Shown: piece by piece, positions 35,973 through 43,978 of the stretch
Layout of the letters: every line of letters begins with the position of its first letter
Position numbering within the stretch: position 1 is the first letter of the stretch
Origin: Sediminispirochaeta smaragdinae DSM 11293
GTDB lineage: Bacteria > Spirochaetota > Spirochaetia > DSM-16054 > Sediminispirochaetaceae
Direction: 5' to 3'
Length of the DNA stretch: 64,000 bases
Assembly: GCF_000143985.1 (NCBI RefSeq)
Contig: NC_014364.1
Span: forward strand, 3,038,001-3,102,000
Program-made: the position numbers and the translations under genes
The notes under the pieces: model-generated
Databases searched by the model: none
The model's input: the letters and a program-made list of their open reading frames with translations, nothing else
What the model was told of the DNA's origin: nothing

Positions 35973-36950
35973 CTAAACTTCTCGATACCGAACCCACAAC
36001 TCGGAAACTCCGAGGAGGGGGATCGCCAATAACGCGACAATGTTCGCCCCGGGCAGAAACAACAGCATCAGGAACAATACGGTCAGAAAAAACCTTGCTC
36101 TCCTAAGACGTGGAGAACGAAGCATTCGGTACCGAATGATCCCAAACCCCTGGAATGCATAGATCAGCAGCAGCACCGTAGCGGCATTCCAGAAAGGATA
36201 GGCCCAAAAGCCAATATCAACAAAAAGATCCAGGGCCACTATTGGCAAAACCACCAAAAGTCCCCAGATGCATCGATCCGGCACCCGAAAGGCAGCCACA
36301 TCAATAGGCGCTTCCCCAAGGAACCGGGCCCGTATTCCCCTGGCAACAGCATAACCAAAGACAAGTATTCCACAGTAAGCGGCAAGGGAAAATCTGAAGA
36401 AAAGGTCCTTCGTCGTTTCCACCATCGTCTGAGGATCCAGTTGCGCCATTAAAAGCGAAGATTCAAAGCTTCCGCTATCAGATAGGGGCTGGCGTAACAA
36501 CTCCGTTATTGCGATGATCTGTTCCCGAAGCAAGCCGGTAAAGCTCTGATTTGCCGCAACGGCAAGAATGACAGGAACACTTACGCAACCGGCCGCAACC
36601 GAAACAATCAAAAATCGTTTCAGGGCCCTTCCTTTCAACAAGAAAAAGCCGAGAATACCTGCGAGAAGGAATGAAGGGTAGGACAAATCAACCAACACAA
36701 GCAGTTTTCTGTCGATTCCCGGCACATCGATTCCCGCAGTCAGGACCATCGTTTGCACGAACAGCGCGGTCCACAAAAGCAACAGTACAAGTGCAGTTTT
36801 CTCCCAACTACGCCTCATACCGTATAAAAACGGTGGTATCAGAAAAAGGAAAAAAACGGCACGAAACTGAAACAGAACAAAAGAGACCACAAGCGTGATT
36901 GCTCCTTTTACTATGTCGCTTCTTACCGCTAAATACTTTTCCCGTACCAT
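35973..36950 (-). CDS. DUF2232-like (YybS) membrane protein
   Basis: A 325-residue integral membrane protein with about eight hydrophobic segments, beginning with VKGAITLVVSFVLFQFRAVF. Position between rpsR and rplI and the topology fit the YybS/DUF2232 family, which occupies the same slot in many Firmicutes and spirochaetes. Function unknown. It is 10 bases from rpsR and 15 from rplI, so co-transcribed with ribosomal and replication genes. Confidence 0.8.
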   Translation of the reverse strand: MVREKYLAVRSDIVKGAITLVVSFVLFQFRAVFFLFLIPPFLYGMRRSWEKTALVLLLLWTALFVQTMVLTAGIDVPGIDRKLLVLVDLSYPSFLLAGILGFFLLKGRALKRFLIVSVAAGCVSVPVILAVAANQSFTGLLREQIIAITELLRQPLSDSGSFESSLLMAQLDPQTMVETTKDLFFRFSLAAYCGILVFGYAVARGIRARFLGEAPIDVAAFRVPDRCIWGLLVVLPIVALDLFVDIGFWAYPFWNAATVLLLIYAFQGFGIIRYRMLRSPRLRRARFFLTVLFLMLLFLPGANIVALLAIPLLGVSELWVRYREV

Positions 36951-36960
36951 ATCCGACGTA

Positions 36961-37272
36961 TTATTTTTTCACAAAAGGAAGATAGGCAAGCACACGGGCC
37001 CGCTTTATCTCCTTCGCAAGAAGTCGTTGATGTTTGGCACATGTGCCGGTAATTCTTCTGGGAAGAATTTTTCCCCGTTCGGTTACAAAGCGACCGAGAG
37101 CATCGGGGTCCTTATAATCCGCCACCATATTACCGGTACAAAATCTGCACACTTTCTTCTTGAAAAAGGGACGTTTACCACCACGAAAGGAAGACCTACC
37201 GCCCCTGTTGCCGGAATCGCGGCTATCATCCCGATCCTTGGATCTATAATCTCTATTATTCTCGTCAGCCAT
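36961..37272 (-). CDS. rpsR: 30S ribosomal protein S18
   Basis: The 103-residue product has the S18 core from about residue 35 (VCRFCTGN, then [20 protein letters not shown] and the closing [11 protein letters not shown]). The N-terminus has an extra Arg/Asp/Ser/Gly-rich segment of about 35 residues before the usual start; E. coli S18 has 75 residues. The CRFC pair could bind zinc with other Cys such as that in TCAKHQ. S18 forms a dimer with S6. Confidence 0.97.
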   Translation of the reverse strand: MADENNRDYRSKDRDDSRDSGNRGGRSSFRGGKRPFFKKKVCRFCTGNMVADYKDPDALGRFVTERGKILPRRITGTCAKHQRLLAKEIKRARVLAYLPFVKK

Positions 37273-37298
37273 GAACTATTCTCCTCGTTTCTAACAAC

Positions 37299-37733
37299 TT
37301 AAAAGGGTATATCGTCATCAAAATCTTCCGGCCCAGGACCTGAATTGTACTGCTCAAAAGGCTTTGTTCCCTGGCGAACAGATCCTCCTCCTGAAGGAGA
37401 AGACCCTCCCCCGCCCAAAAGCTCCAAATTCTGTGCAACGATTTCCACTTTACTTCTCGTCTGTCCGTCCTGCTCCCAGCGATTCTGACGCAGCTCTCCC
37501 TGTATGGCCACCTGTTTCCCTTTTACGAGATATTGATGAACCCCCTCTGCACTTTTCCCAAACAGGGTGATGTCAAAGAAATTCACCTCATCCGTCCACT
37601 GATCACCGGACCTCTTTCTTCGGTTCACAGCAACAGAGAATTTACAAATCGCCATACCACTATTGGTGTAACGCATCTCGGCATCCCGGGTAAGCCGCCC
37701 GACAAGAATTACTGAATTAATATCGTTGGCCAT
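37299..37733 (-). CDS. ssb: Single-stranded DNA-binding protein
   Basis: A 144-residue SSB: an OB fold starting NDINSVILVGRLTRDAEMRY, with FDITLFGKSAEG and the basic QNRWEQDGQTRSKVEIVAQ region, then a flexible Gly/Ser-rich linker and the acidic tip DDDIPF that recruits partner proteins. It sits between rpsF and rpsR as in most bacteria. Confidence 0.97.
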   Translation of the reverse strand: MANDINSVILVGRLTRDAEMRYTNSGMAICKFSVAVNRRKRSGDQWTDEVNFFDITLFGKSAEGVHQYLVKGKQVAIQGELRQNRWEQDGQTRSKVEIVAQNLELLGGGGSSPSGGGSVRQGTKPFEQYNSGPGPEDFDDDIPF

Positions 37734-37742
37734 GACAATCGC

Positions 37743-38024
37743 CTAAGATTCTTTTTTTACAAAGAGAAACTTCAGTACGGAATCGGAGAGCAAGAAAGCC
37801 CGCTCAAGATCAATAACCTTTGCGGGATTAAGTTCGGTTTCAAGATAGAGATATCTACCCCGCTTTTCTTTCTTAATGGGGTACGCAAACTCGCGAATGC
37901 CCTTGTCCTCCTGGCTTTTTATCGTGGCGCCAGCCTTTTCAAGCTCGGCGGACACAAATTCCTTGCCCTTGGAGAACTCCTCGTCCGACATTTTAAAGAT
38001 AGTAGTCAGCTCGTATGTTCTCAT
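37743..38024 (-). CDS. rpsF: 30S ribosomal protein S6
   Basis: A 93-residue S6, starting MRTYELTTIFKMSD and containing the YPIKKEKRGRYLYLE strand that contacts S18. The start at 38024 is preceded by AGGAGG at 6 bases. It leads the operon rpsF-ssb-rpsR-DUF2232-rplI-dnaB-comFB-like, behind a strong promoter and a structured leader. Confidence 0.97.
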   Translation of the reverse strand: MRTYELTTIFKMSDEEFSKGKEFVSAELEKAGATIKSQEDKGIREFAYPIKKEKRGRYLYLETELNPAKVIDLERAFLLSDSVLKFLFVKKES

Positions 38025-38047
38025 GTATCCTCCTTATGGACATACTG

Positions 38048-38076
38048 ATCCGTCTCTTCTCGGACGGATAAAGAGG
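38048..38076 (-). promoter_or_regulatory. Candidate S6:S18-type leader of rpsF
   Basis: On the minus strand the leader holds ATCCGTC-cgagaaga-GACGGAT (38048-38069) and, overlapping it, CTCTT/AAGAG with the loop holding CCGTCCGAG. The two stems exclude each other. The known S6:S18 leader motif uses a CCG-containing loop; a CCGA is present here. Assignment is tentative. Confidence 0.35.
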
Positions 38077-38083
38077 TCATGGG

Positions 38084-38112
38084 AGATTATCATAATGGCT
38101 ATCCGATGTCAA
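38084..38112 (-). promoter_or_regulatory. Promoter of the rpsF operon
   Basis: On the minus strand a perfect -35 TTGACA (38107-38112) and a -10 TAATCT (38084-38089) are separated by 17 bases. It is about 60 bases upstream of rpsF and is one of the best sigma-70-type promoters in the window. Confidence 0.75.
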
Positions 38113-38143
38113 GATAAGCCCTGATTCTGCCGAAGAGAGGAGT

Positions 38144-38596
38144 ATGGGACAATGGATCCACTATGAGGCAGACATTTTCTTTTTGATGGATACCATCCAT
38201 CTTTTGAAGCGAAACCTTGCACTTGAGGTTGACGCAGCCTATTTCTCCGAAAAGGTACTCGATGAGATACGGTTTCTCGATGAGCGGCTTTCGGGATTAT
38301 CTTCCGCTCTTCTTTCAAGTACCTTTCTCCTTGATCGAAATCGCTATATCCGATTCCTTTACAAGACCCAGATTGCCTTCTCGGAACTTGTGAATGCAAT
38401 TGCCGACGGCACGTTAGGTTCCCAAATAGGTTTATCCCCACACTCCGACTATTTTCAGGAACTCGGATTAAAAAAGAAAAATGAAGCTGCAGTGCTTCTT
38501 GCTTCCACGGATATCGTTCCGGAAGCCGACGGCGACGTGGACCAAATCAGCTCCGAGGAGTTTAAATACCTCTTTATGGAAAGTAACGATACATAG
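38144..38596 (+). CDS. Protein of unknown function
   Basis: A 150-residue, mainly helical protein without signal peptide. It has a Leu-rich start (ADIFFLMDTIHLLKRNLALE) and an acidic C-terminal third (DIVPEADGDVDQISSEE). AGAGGAG precedes the ATG at 38144. It precedes the UDP-sugar pyrophosphorylase by 12 bases and is probably co-transcribed with it. I do not recognise the family. Confidence 0.7.
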   Translation: MGQWIHYEADIFFLMDTIHLLKRNLALEVDAAYFSEKVLDEIRFLDERLSGLSSALLSSTFLLDRNRYIRFLYKTQIAFSELVNAIADGTLGSQIGLSPHSDYFQELGLKKKNEAAVLLASTDIVPEADGDVDQISSEEFKYLFMESNDT

Positions 38597-38608
38597 TATA
38601 CTTTTTGC

Positions 38609-40165
38609 ATGGAACAGCAATTCTCAAGCCGCATCGAAGAACAGTTTCGTATCCACTCCATAGATCGATCCCTTACTCTTTCCATTTTAGATGGGTTCAA
38701 TCGGGGCGATTTTGACCACTTCATCCCCGCAAAGGTCCGCTCCATTCCCGAACCGGATGGAAAGCGTATTGTCGATATGAGTGGAAAAGAGCATGTAAGT
38801 CTCTCCGTTCCTCGAAAAACAGCCGAAAAACGGCTGGAATCTCTCATAGGGCCTCGTTATAAGGAATATATTCCGGATAACGCAGACAGGAAGGGAATGC
38901 TTACCTTTTCTCGAGAAGAACTCGAGCGGATTGGGATCGTACTGTACGCCAAGAGTGCCTTTGGTGTTCTCAACGGAGGATCGGCCACAAGTTATGTTGA
39001 TGAAAACAAGAACCGGGACTTCGCTCCCTCCCTGTTTGAATGGTATCGCACCATCTTCGAAAGGATAGCCCCCAACGCCGCGGGCAAGGCTAAGGGGATA
39101 ACCCCCGCATTCATTCATCCGGACGGTAGCTCGGGTCCAAGTTTCATGGAATTGAAGATGCGGGCCTTGCTGCTCGGTGCCCGGGCCTACAGGCAAAGCA
39201 CAGGTGACAAACATGCAATCCCCTTGCCGCTTTTCCAGATGACAAGTAGATACAACAATGATCAGATTCTCGCCGCCTATGAGGAATATCGAAACAGTCC
39301 GTTTTTGACGTCGCTCATCGAGGAGACGGGAATAGACGGAACCAAGGCACTGTCGGGGATACAGCCGCTGATTGCCGCTTATACCCATAGTGATCAGGGC
39401 AGACCCAAGGGACTTTTCACCCAAGCCTTCGGAGAAAAGGATAGACTGCTCCCCCTTCCCGGTGGACATGGACAAAATTTTATTGCATTAAAAGAGGTGT
39501 ACAACTCCCTTCTGGCAAGGGGATACCGCTTTGCATGGCTTGGAAATGTCGATAACCTTGGTGCCAGTCCCGATCCTCTGCAACTCGGCTTCTTTGCTTT
39601 AAGCGATGCCCAGGCTGCCTTCGAATTCTCCTTCAAGACCGCCGTAGATGTCAAAGGCGGCATACTTATTCGTGATGAACAGGATCGGTTAAACTGTGCC
39701 GATATCGGGCCGGCGATATCACCCGCAGAGCTCCAAAGGGTGGAAGCTACGGGGAAACCAATACTATTCAACTGTGCCAGCGCCCTTTTCGACCTAAAGA
39801 GGCTTTGTTCCCGTCTGGACTCCATTATCAAAGAGCTTCCGCTACGCTTCTCCGACCAGAAGAAAGATGCGGGCTGCTATAGCCAGGCGGAGCAAGTAAC
39901 CTGGGAAGTAATCGGTATGCTCGATCATCCCTTGATTTTCGGAGTGAAAAAAAGCGAACGCTTTCTTGCGGCAAAGCTTCTCACCGAAAGTCTTCTTACC
40001 AGCGGGATTGGGTTAGATGATCCCAATTTTCCCGATATTTCAAAGGGGTCAAGCTCATTGAGAGAGCTTGGGAAGGTGCTGAATGCCGGGCTTTGCAGAG
40101 GCCTTTCATCAAACTATGGGCTTACACTGAAAAACGGCAGGTGGATACCGCAAGAGGAGACATAG
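38609..40165 (+). CDS. UTP-glucose-1-phosphate uridylyltransferase family protein
   Basis: A 518-residue UDPGP-family pyrophosphorylase. Signatures are the nucleotide loop [10 protein letters not shown], the GHGQNFIAL segment and [11 protein letters not shown] where the Asp binds metal. These enzymes join UTP to glucose-1-phosphate or N-acetylhexosamine-1-phosphate, giving a UDP-sugar for glycan synthesis. This eukaryotic-type family, not GalU, is also seen in other spirochaetes. The exact sugar cannot be read. hisI follows after 8 bases. Confidence 0.85.
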   Translation: MEQQFSSRIEEQFRIHSIDRSLTLSILDGFNRGDFDHFIPAKVRSIPEPDGKRIVDMSGKEHVSLSVPRKTAEKRLESLIGPRYKEYIPDNADRKGMLTFSREELERIGIVLYAKSAFGVLNGGSATSYVDENKNRDFAPSLFEWYRTIFERIAPNAAGKAKGITPAFIHPDGSSGPSFMELKMRALLLGARAYRQSTGDKHAIPLPLFQMTSRYNNDQILAAYEEYRNSPFLTSLIEETGIDGTKALSGIQPLIAAYTHSDQGRPKGLFTQAFGEKDRLLPLPGGHGQNFIALKEVYNSLLARGYRFAWLGNVDNLGASPDPLQLGFFALSDAQAAFEFSFKTAVDVKGGILIRDEQDRLNCADIGPAISPAELQRVEATGKPILFNCASALFDLKRLCSRLDSIIKELPLRFSDQKKDAGCYSQAEQVTWEVIGMLDHPLIFGVKKSERFLAAKLLTESLLTSGIGLDDPNFPDISKGSSSLRELGKVLNAGLCRGLSSNYGLTLKNGRWIPQEET

Positions 40166-40173
40166 ACATCATT

Positions 40174-40548
40174 ATGGAAAAACAATACAACCCTAGGGAA
40201 TTTCATCCTCCCCTTTCGGGAGCAGGTCCAAAAGAAGCAATCGATTTCGAAAAGGGAGGCGGCTTAGTCCCGGCGGTCGTACAGGAATGGGGAACAGGGA
40301 TGGTGCTGATGCTTGCCTGGGTAAACAAAGAGGCCCTCTTTTTATCGATGGAAACGGGATATGCCCATTACTACTCGAGAAGCAGGAACAAGTTGTGGAA
40401 AAAGGGAGAAACAAGTGGTCATATCCAAAAAATCAGGGAAATTCTCATCGACTGCGATGGGGATACCATCCTCTACATAGTGGAACAGACGGGGCCGGCT
40501 TGTCATACCGGGGCAAAAAGCTGCTTTTTTCGAAGGCTTTCCAATTAA
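40174..40548 (+). CDS. hisI: Phosphoribosyl-AMP cyclohydrolase
   Basis: A 124-residue HisI, which opens the purine ring of phosphoribosyl-AMP in histidine synthesis. It has the metal-binding pattern [35 protein letters not shown] and [13 protein letters not shown]. The start is the ATG at 40174; the frame is open upstream but overlaps the sugar transferase gene. No hisE domain is fused and no other his gene is in the window, so it is isolated from its pathway. Confidence 0.93.
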   Translation: MEKQYNPREFHPPLSGAGPKEAIDFEKGGGLVPAVVQEWGTGMVLMLAWVNKEALFLSMETGYAHYYSRSRNKLWKKGETSGHIQKIREILIDCDGDTILYIVEQTGPACHTGAKSCFFRRLSN

Positions 40549-40557
40549 ATTTAAATA

Positions 40558-40706
40558 TAGTGTTCGGAATCCTGGTGGTTAAAAGGAGACAATTCCTTTT
40601 CTCTCCGTCAATTGAAAGCCAAACCATGGGAAAACGTATGCACCGGCATAAAGGGAAGATATCTACCTGCTAAACGGCATGTGCATCACCAGGATTCCGA
40701 ACACTA
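40558..40706. repeat. Inverted-repeat element, copy B (perfect ends)
   Basis: TAGTGTTCGGAATCCTGGTG (40558-40577) and its exact reverse complement (40687-40706) bound a 149-base element. The interior has a small hairpin (AAAAGGA-TCCTTTT, 40581-40600) and no open frame. It lies 10 bases after the hisI stop and before the ferredoxin terminator, in a convergent gap. This is the best copy of the family. It has the look of a MITE, but no target duplication or transposase is evident. Confidence 0.75.
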
Positions 40707-40734
40707 AGAAAATAAAACTGCGACAACTAAAAAA

Positions 40735-40762
40735 GGGGTCTCTCTTCAGAGACCCCCCTTTT
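40735..40762. terminator. Bidirectional terminator after ferredoxin and hisI
   Basis: GGGGTCTCT and AGAGACCCC form a perfect 9-pair stem with a 4-base loop; runs of A on the left and T on the right let it work in both directions for the convergent hisI and ferredoxin genes. Confidence 0.8.
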
Positions 40763-40782
40763 CCCTTATCGAATCACGTCAA

Positions 40783-40953
40783 TTAGTCGGCGAGAATAGC
40801 CTCAACGGGGCAAACTTCCGCACAGGTGCCGCAACTCGTACACTGATCGGGATCAATCCAACGATGATCGTCCTTTTCGCTGATAGCTTCAACAGGACAT
40901 TCGGCTTCGCAAGCACCACAATTGGTGCAGTCATCGGTAATTTTGTAAGCCAT
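40783..40953 (-). CDS. 2[4Fe-4S] ferredoxin
   Basis: A 56-residue clostridial-type ferredoxin with two CxxCxxCxxxCP motifs: CTNCGACEAECP and CTSCGTCAEVCP. The ATG at 40953 follows AGGAGG at 6 bases. It carries low-potential electrons, for example to or from pyruvate:ferredoxin oxidoreductase or a hydrogenase, as expected in an anaerobe; the partner is not in the window. It has its own promoter and terminator, so is a single-gene unit. Confidence 0.95.
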   Translation of the reverse strand: MAYKITDDCTNCGACEAECPVEAISEKDDHRWIDPDQCTSCGTCAEVCPVEAILAD

Positions 40954-40981
40954 GACGTTCCTCCTTGTGAGTCTCTGGACT

Positions 40982-41011
40982 ACTATATACTATGAGAGGA
41001 ATGATAATCAA
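40982..41011 (-). promoter_or_regulatory. Ferredoxin promoter with Fur-like dyad
   Basis: On the minus strand, -35 TTGATT (41006-41011) and -10 TATAGT (40982-40987) with an 18-base spacer. ATGATAATCA (41001-41010, plus strand) overlaps the -35 and equals the core of the classical Fur box. Iron control is inference. Confidence 0.45.
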
Positions 41012-41029
41012 GTGAGAATTCACCGTTGT

Positions 41030-42991
41030 CTATTCCTTGCCTCGATAGCCCCAGCTTTCGGATTTACTGCCGAACGTCTCCCGTTCGGCGAGACAGAGTC
41101 GAACCCTTCCGGCTATTGCCTCGGCATCAAGGCCAACGGAAGTCAACAGTTCTTTCCGTGAGGCATGCGGCAGAAAACGATCGGGAACTCCAAAGTGGAA
41201 AAGATCAATATCGGTATGATATCTTGATATAAGCGCAATCAGGTACTCACCGATGCCTCCGATTGCTGAAGCCTCTTCTACAATAATGAGTGTACGATAG
41301 CCGGAGCAACTATCAAGTAGCCACTCTTCATCAATGGGCTTGGCAAAACGTATGTTACAAACATCGGCCCCAACCCCCTCTCGTTCCAGAAGATCGGCGG
41401 CTCCGACACACTGTGCACAGATCGCGCCGTAGGATAGAATAAGCACGTCTCCACCTTCCTCTCGCAGAAATACTCCGCGACCCTTTTCAATAGGACGGGA
41501 ACAGGCCTCTCCAAGAGGAAGACAGGCGTCTTTGGGGTACCGTATCATACAGGGGCCGTCAAGGGTGAGGGCATATGCAAGCATGTGAGGGAGTTCCTCC
41601 TTTCCTGCAGGGGCAAGGAGTGTCATCCCGGGAACCGAGAGAAAAAGCGAAAGGTCATAAAGCCCCTGATGAGTCTCACCGTCGGCACCTACAAGCCCCG
41701 ATCTATCGAGGCAGAAAAGCACAGGAAGTGAGGGGAGTGCTACGTCGTGGATCACCTGGTCCACGGCCCTTTGCATGAAGGTGGAATAGATGGCCACAAC
41801 AGGTCGCATTCCCGATGCTGCAAGTCCCGCTGCAAAGGTAACAGCATGCTGTTCACTGATTCCGACATCGAAAAAACGATCAGGATAGGTTTCACGAAAA
41901 GCAGAAAGCCCGGTTCCTTCAGACATGGCGGCTGTAATTGAGACAATTTCGGATCGTTGTTCAGCCTCACGCATCAAGGATTCGGCAAAAACCTCGGTGA
42001 AGGTCATAACGCTCTTTCGCTCGATCTTTCCGTCCACCGCAACCATGGGAGAGACCCCATGATAGGCCGTGGGATTTACCTCGGCAAGAGAGTGGCCCCG
42101 TCCTTTCTGCGTAATCACATGCACAATCACCGGCTTATGCAGATGACGAACAGCCTCAAAAACCTCGGTAAGCCTGCTGATCGAATGGCCATCTATGGGC
42201 CCAACATATTCAAAGCCGAGTTCGGAAAAAATCGTCTCTTTAAAGACAACAGCTTTTAAGGCTTTCTTAAACCGTATAAAAAGTTCGTAAAGCTTGTAGC
42301 CGAGAAAAGGGATTCCCCGTAATCCGCGGTCAATGTATTTGCGAAGGGACTGATAAAACCTTGTTGTCGTTAATTTGGAAACCAATGCGGATAGTTTACT
42401 GAGATTTGAATTAACCGAAAGGCCCCCGACATTAGGGCTGATCGACCAGTTGTTATCGTTAAAGATAACAATAAGATCTTTTGCAAGGTCCCCTGCGTGG
42501 TTCAGCGCCTCAAATGCCATGCCGCCGGTCATTGCACCGTCACCGATAACAGCAACAACCTTTCCTTCGGAATCACCGGAAAGCCGCATGCCGGTAAGGA
42601 TGCCTAAACCCGCCGAAATCGAGGTCGAGGAGTGGCCGGTATCCATGGCGTCGTGAATACTTTCACTCCGTTTTGGAAAACCGCTTAAACCATCCTTCTT
42701 CCGAATGGTATCGAAACGATCCTCACGGCCGGTAAGCAGCTTGTGAGTATAACATTGATGGCCGACATCCCAGATGATCTTATCCTTCGGTGTAGAAAAA
42801 ACCCTATGGAGGGCAATGGTCAACTCAACCACCCCAAGGTTGGATGCAAGATGGCCGCCGTTCTTCTGAACAACATGAATGATACGCTCACGGATTTCCT
42901 TTGCAAGAAAAGGAAGCGAACCCGAAGGCAGTCGTTTAAGATCGTCCGGCGAGTGAATAGTATGAAGATAGCCGTTTTGTTCGGCCCGCAT
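41030..42991 (-). CDS. dxs: 1-deoxy-D-xylulose-5-phosphate synthase
   Basis: A 653-residue thiamine-diphosphate enzyme making the first metabolite of the MEP pathway from pyruvate and glyceraldehyde-3-phosphate. It has VWDVGHQCYTHK-type motif (WDVGHQCY), the TPP motif GDGAMTGGMAFEALNHAG to NDNNWSISPNVG, the pyrimidine domain with FDVGISEQHAVTFAAG and DRSGLVGADGETHQG. I start at the ATG at 42991, 11 bases after AGGAGG. flgH lies 34 bases upstream on the same strand. Confidence 0.96.
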   Translation of the reverse strand: MRAEQNGYLHTIHSPDDLKRLPSGSLPFLAKEIRERIIHVVQKNGGHLASNLGVVELTIALHRVFSTPKDKIIWDVGHQCYTHKLLTGREDRFDTIRKKDGLSGFPKRSESIHDAMDTGHSSTSISAGLGILTGMRLSGDSEGKVVAVIGDGAMTGGMAFEALNHAGDLAKDLIVIFNDNNWSISPNVGGLSVNSNLSKLSALVSKLTTTRFYQSLRKYIDRGLRGIPFLGYKLYELFIRFKKALKAVVFKETIFSELGFEYVGPIDGHSISRLTEVFEAVRHLHKPVIVHVITQKGRGHSLAEVNPTAYHGVSPMVAVDGKIERKSVMTFTEVFAESLMREAEQRSEIVSITAAMSEGTGLSAFRETYPDRFFDVGISEQHAVTFAAGLAASGMRPVVAIYSTFMQRAVDQVIHDVALPSLPVLFCLDRSGLVGADGETHQGLYDLSLFLSVPGMTLLAPAGKEELPHMLAYALTLDGPCMIRYPKDACLPLGEACSRPIEKGRGVFLREEGGDVLILSYGAICAQCVGAADLLEREGVGADVCNIRFAKPIDEEWLLDSCSGYRTLIIVEEASAIGGIGEYLIALISRYHTDIDLFHFGVPDRFLPHASRKELLTSVGLDAEAIAGRVRLCLAERETFGSKSESWGYRGKE

Positions 42992-43025
42992 AAGGCAAAT
43001 AACCTCCTGAGAAAACAAAACAAAA

Positions 43026-43769
43026 TCAGGGAACAGAAGAGGGAGTGTCGACGGGGAAGAGAAGCTGCAGAAAACGGTTCATATATGCACGGAGAAGTTC
43101 TCTTTGCCGCTGCTGACTAAGGGCAGGACGGGAATTCTCACCAGAGACGGATTGATCCACCGCCCCTTGAGCCCCATCAGAAGGGACAACAGGAGGAACA
43201 GTGTCATATCGAAGATCATTCTCACCCAATACCTCTCCGGAAGGAAAAGCATTCGTGAGATAGACAAGCTTGGCATCGGCTATATCCTCGAATCGAACGA
43301 CCCCCTCTACGACTGCATCGGGAGCAACCGATCCTTCGATCGAAACCTCCTCCCTTGTGCCATTAATGAGTATCTGCCGTCGACCGCTGATCAGAAGCGC
43401 ACCACTATCATCCTTCCCGATAACCCTTGCTGCAAGGGAGGTTGAGAAGGAAAGATCATGCTTCGCCTCCACCGACCGATTCGATGAAGAATCGGCAGAC
43501 GGCAAAAACGAAGTAAGCTCTCCGGCGTCTCCGCCGGAAAAGCTCAGCTGCGTTGTATCGTCGGAAGTTTGAACCGAATTGAGAGAAAGTACGGTATCGG
43601 CATCCAGAAGAACCGAGATAAGGTCCCCCATCCCGTGACCGCCGCCAGCAGCGGCGTATCCGGGAAAACCGGGTTTCCAGAGAGACTCGGCACCAAGCAC
43701 CATCGGTCCAAACAAAAGTATGAGAATAAACCGATCAAAACTTGAACGTAATCTTCCGTACCCGGTCAC
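43026..43769 (-). CDS. flgH: Flagellar L-ring protein FlgH homologue
   Basis: A 247-residue exported protein. The signal peptide (ILILLFGPMVLGAES) is not a lipobox type. The FlgH pattern is visible: SLW near the start, GDLISVLLDADTVLSLNSVQ (FlgH has GD.I.V.l.e.t.a), then SLAARVIGKDDSGALLISGR and GSVAPDAVVEGVVRFEDIADAKLVY. It lacks the usual LysM-free Cys anchor and has a C-terminal extension of about 50 residues. In enterics FlgH forms the outer-membrane L ring; spirochaete flagella stay in the periplasm, so the role must differ. GTG start; site weak. Confidence 0.8.
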   Translation of the reverse strand: MTGYGRLRSSFDRFILILLFGPMVLGAESLWKPGFPGYAAAGGGHGMGDLISVLLDADTVLSLNSVQTSDDTTQLSFSGGDAGELTSFLPSADSSSNRSVEAKHDLSFSTSLAARVIGKDDSGALLISGRRQILINGTREEVSIEGSVAPDAVVEGVVRFEDIADAKLVYLTNAFPSGEVLGENDLRYDTVPPVVPSDGAQGAVDQSVSGENSRPALSQQRQRELLRAYMNRFLQLLFPVDTPSSVP

Positions 43770-43778
43770 GCCGTGTCC

Positions 43779-43868
43779 CTATTTTTTCTTATGCCGATTC
43801 TTGCGCAATTTCTTTTTGCGCTTATGGGTGGCGATTTTATGTCGTTTACGTTTTCTTCCGCAGGGCAC
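43779..43868 (-). CDS. 29-residue basic protein, AURKAIP1/COX24-like (small ribosomal)
   Basis: A very short gene whose product ends in KRHKIATHKRKKKLRKNRHK plus two residues; the first four are VPCG read from a GTG start at 43868. AAGGAG lies 9 bases upstream and the stop is 9 bases before flgH. The basic pattern, RHK-x3-HKRKKK-x-RKNRHKKK, matches the AURKAIP1/COX24 domain of mitochondrial small-subunit protein mS38 and small bacterial homologues. It probably binds the 30S subunit; this is inference from the pattern. Confidence 0.75.
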   Translation of the reverse strand: MPCGRKRKRHKIATHKRKKKLRKNRHKKK

Positions 43869-43978
43869 CTCGTCACACTCCTTTCCTGTAGTCCTTTGAC
43901 AATTATGACCATTGACTCCGAACTCGTCAAGGGGAGGCAACGCTTCATAACACGTTGCAATGGTTTAAAGCGTATCGT

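Noticed and set aside
40558-40706. Insertion sequence
   Set aside because: Good inverted ends, but only 149 bases and no transposase frame; treated as a repeat element instead.
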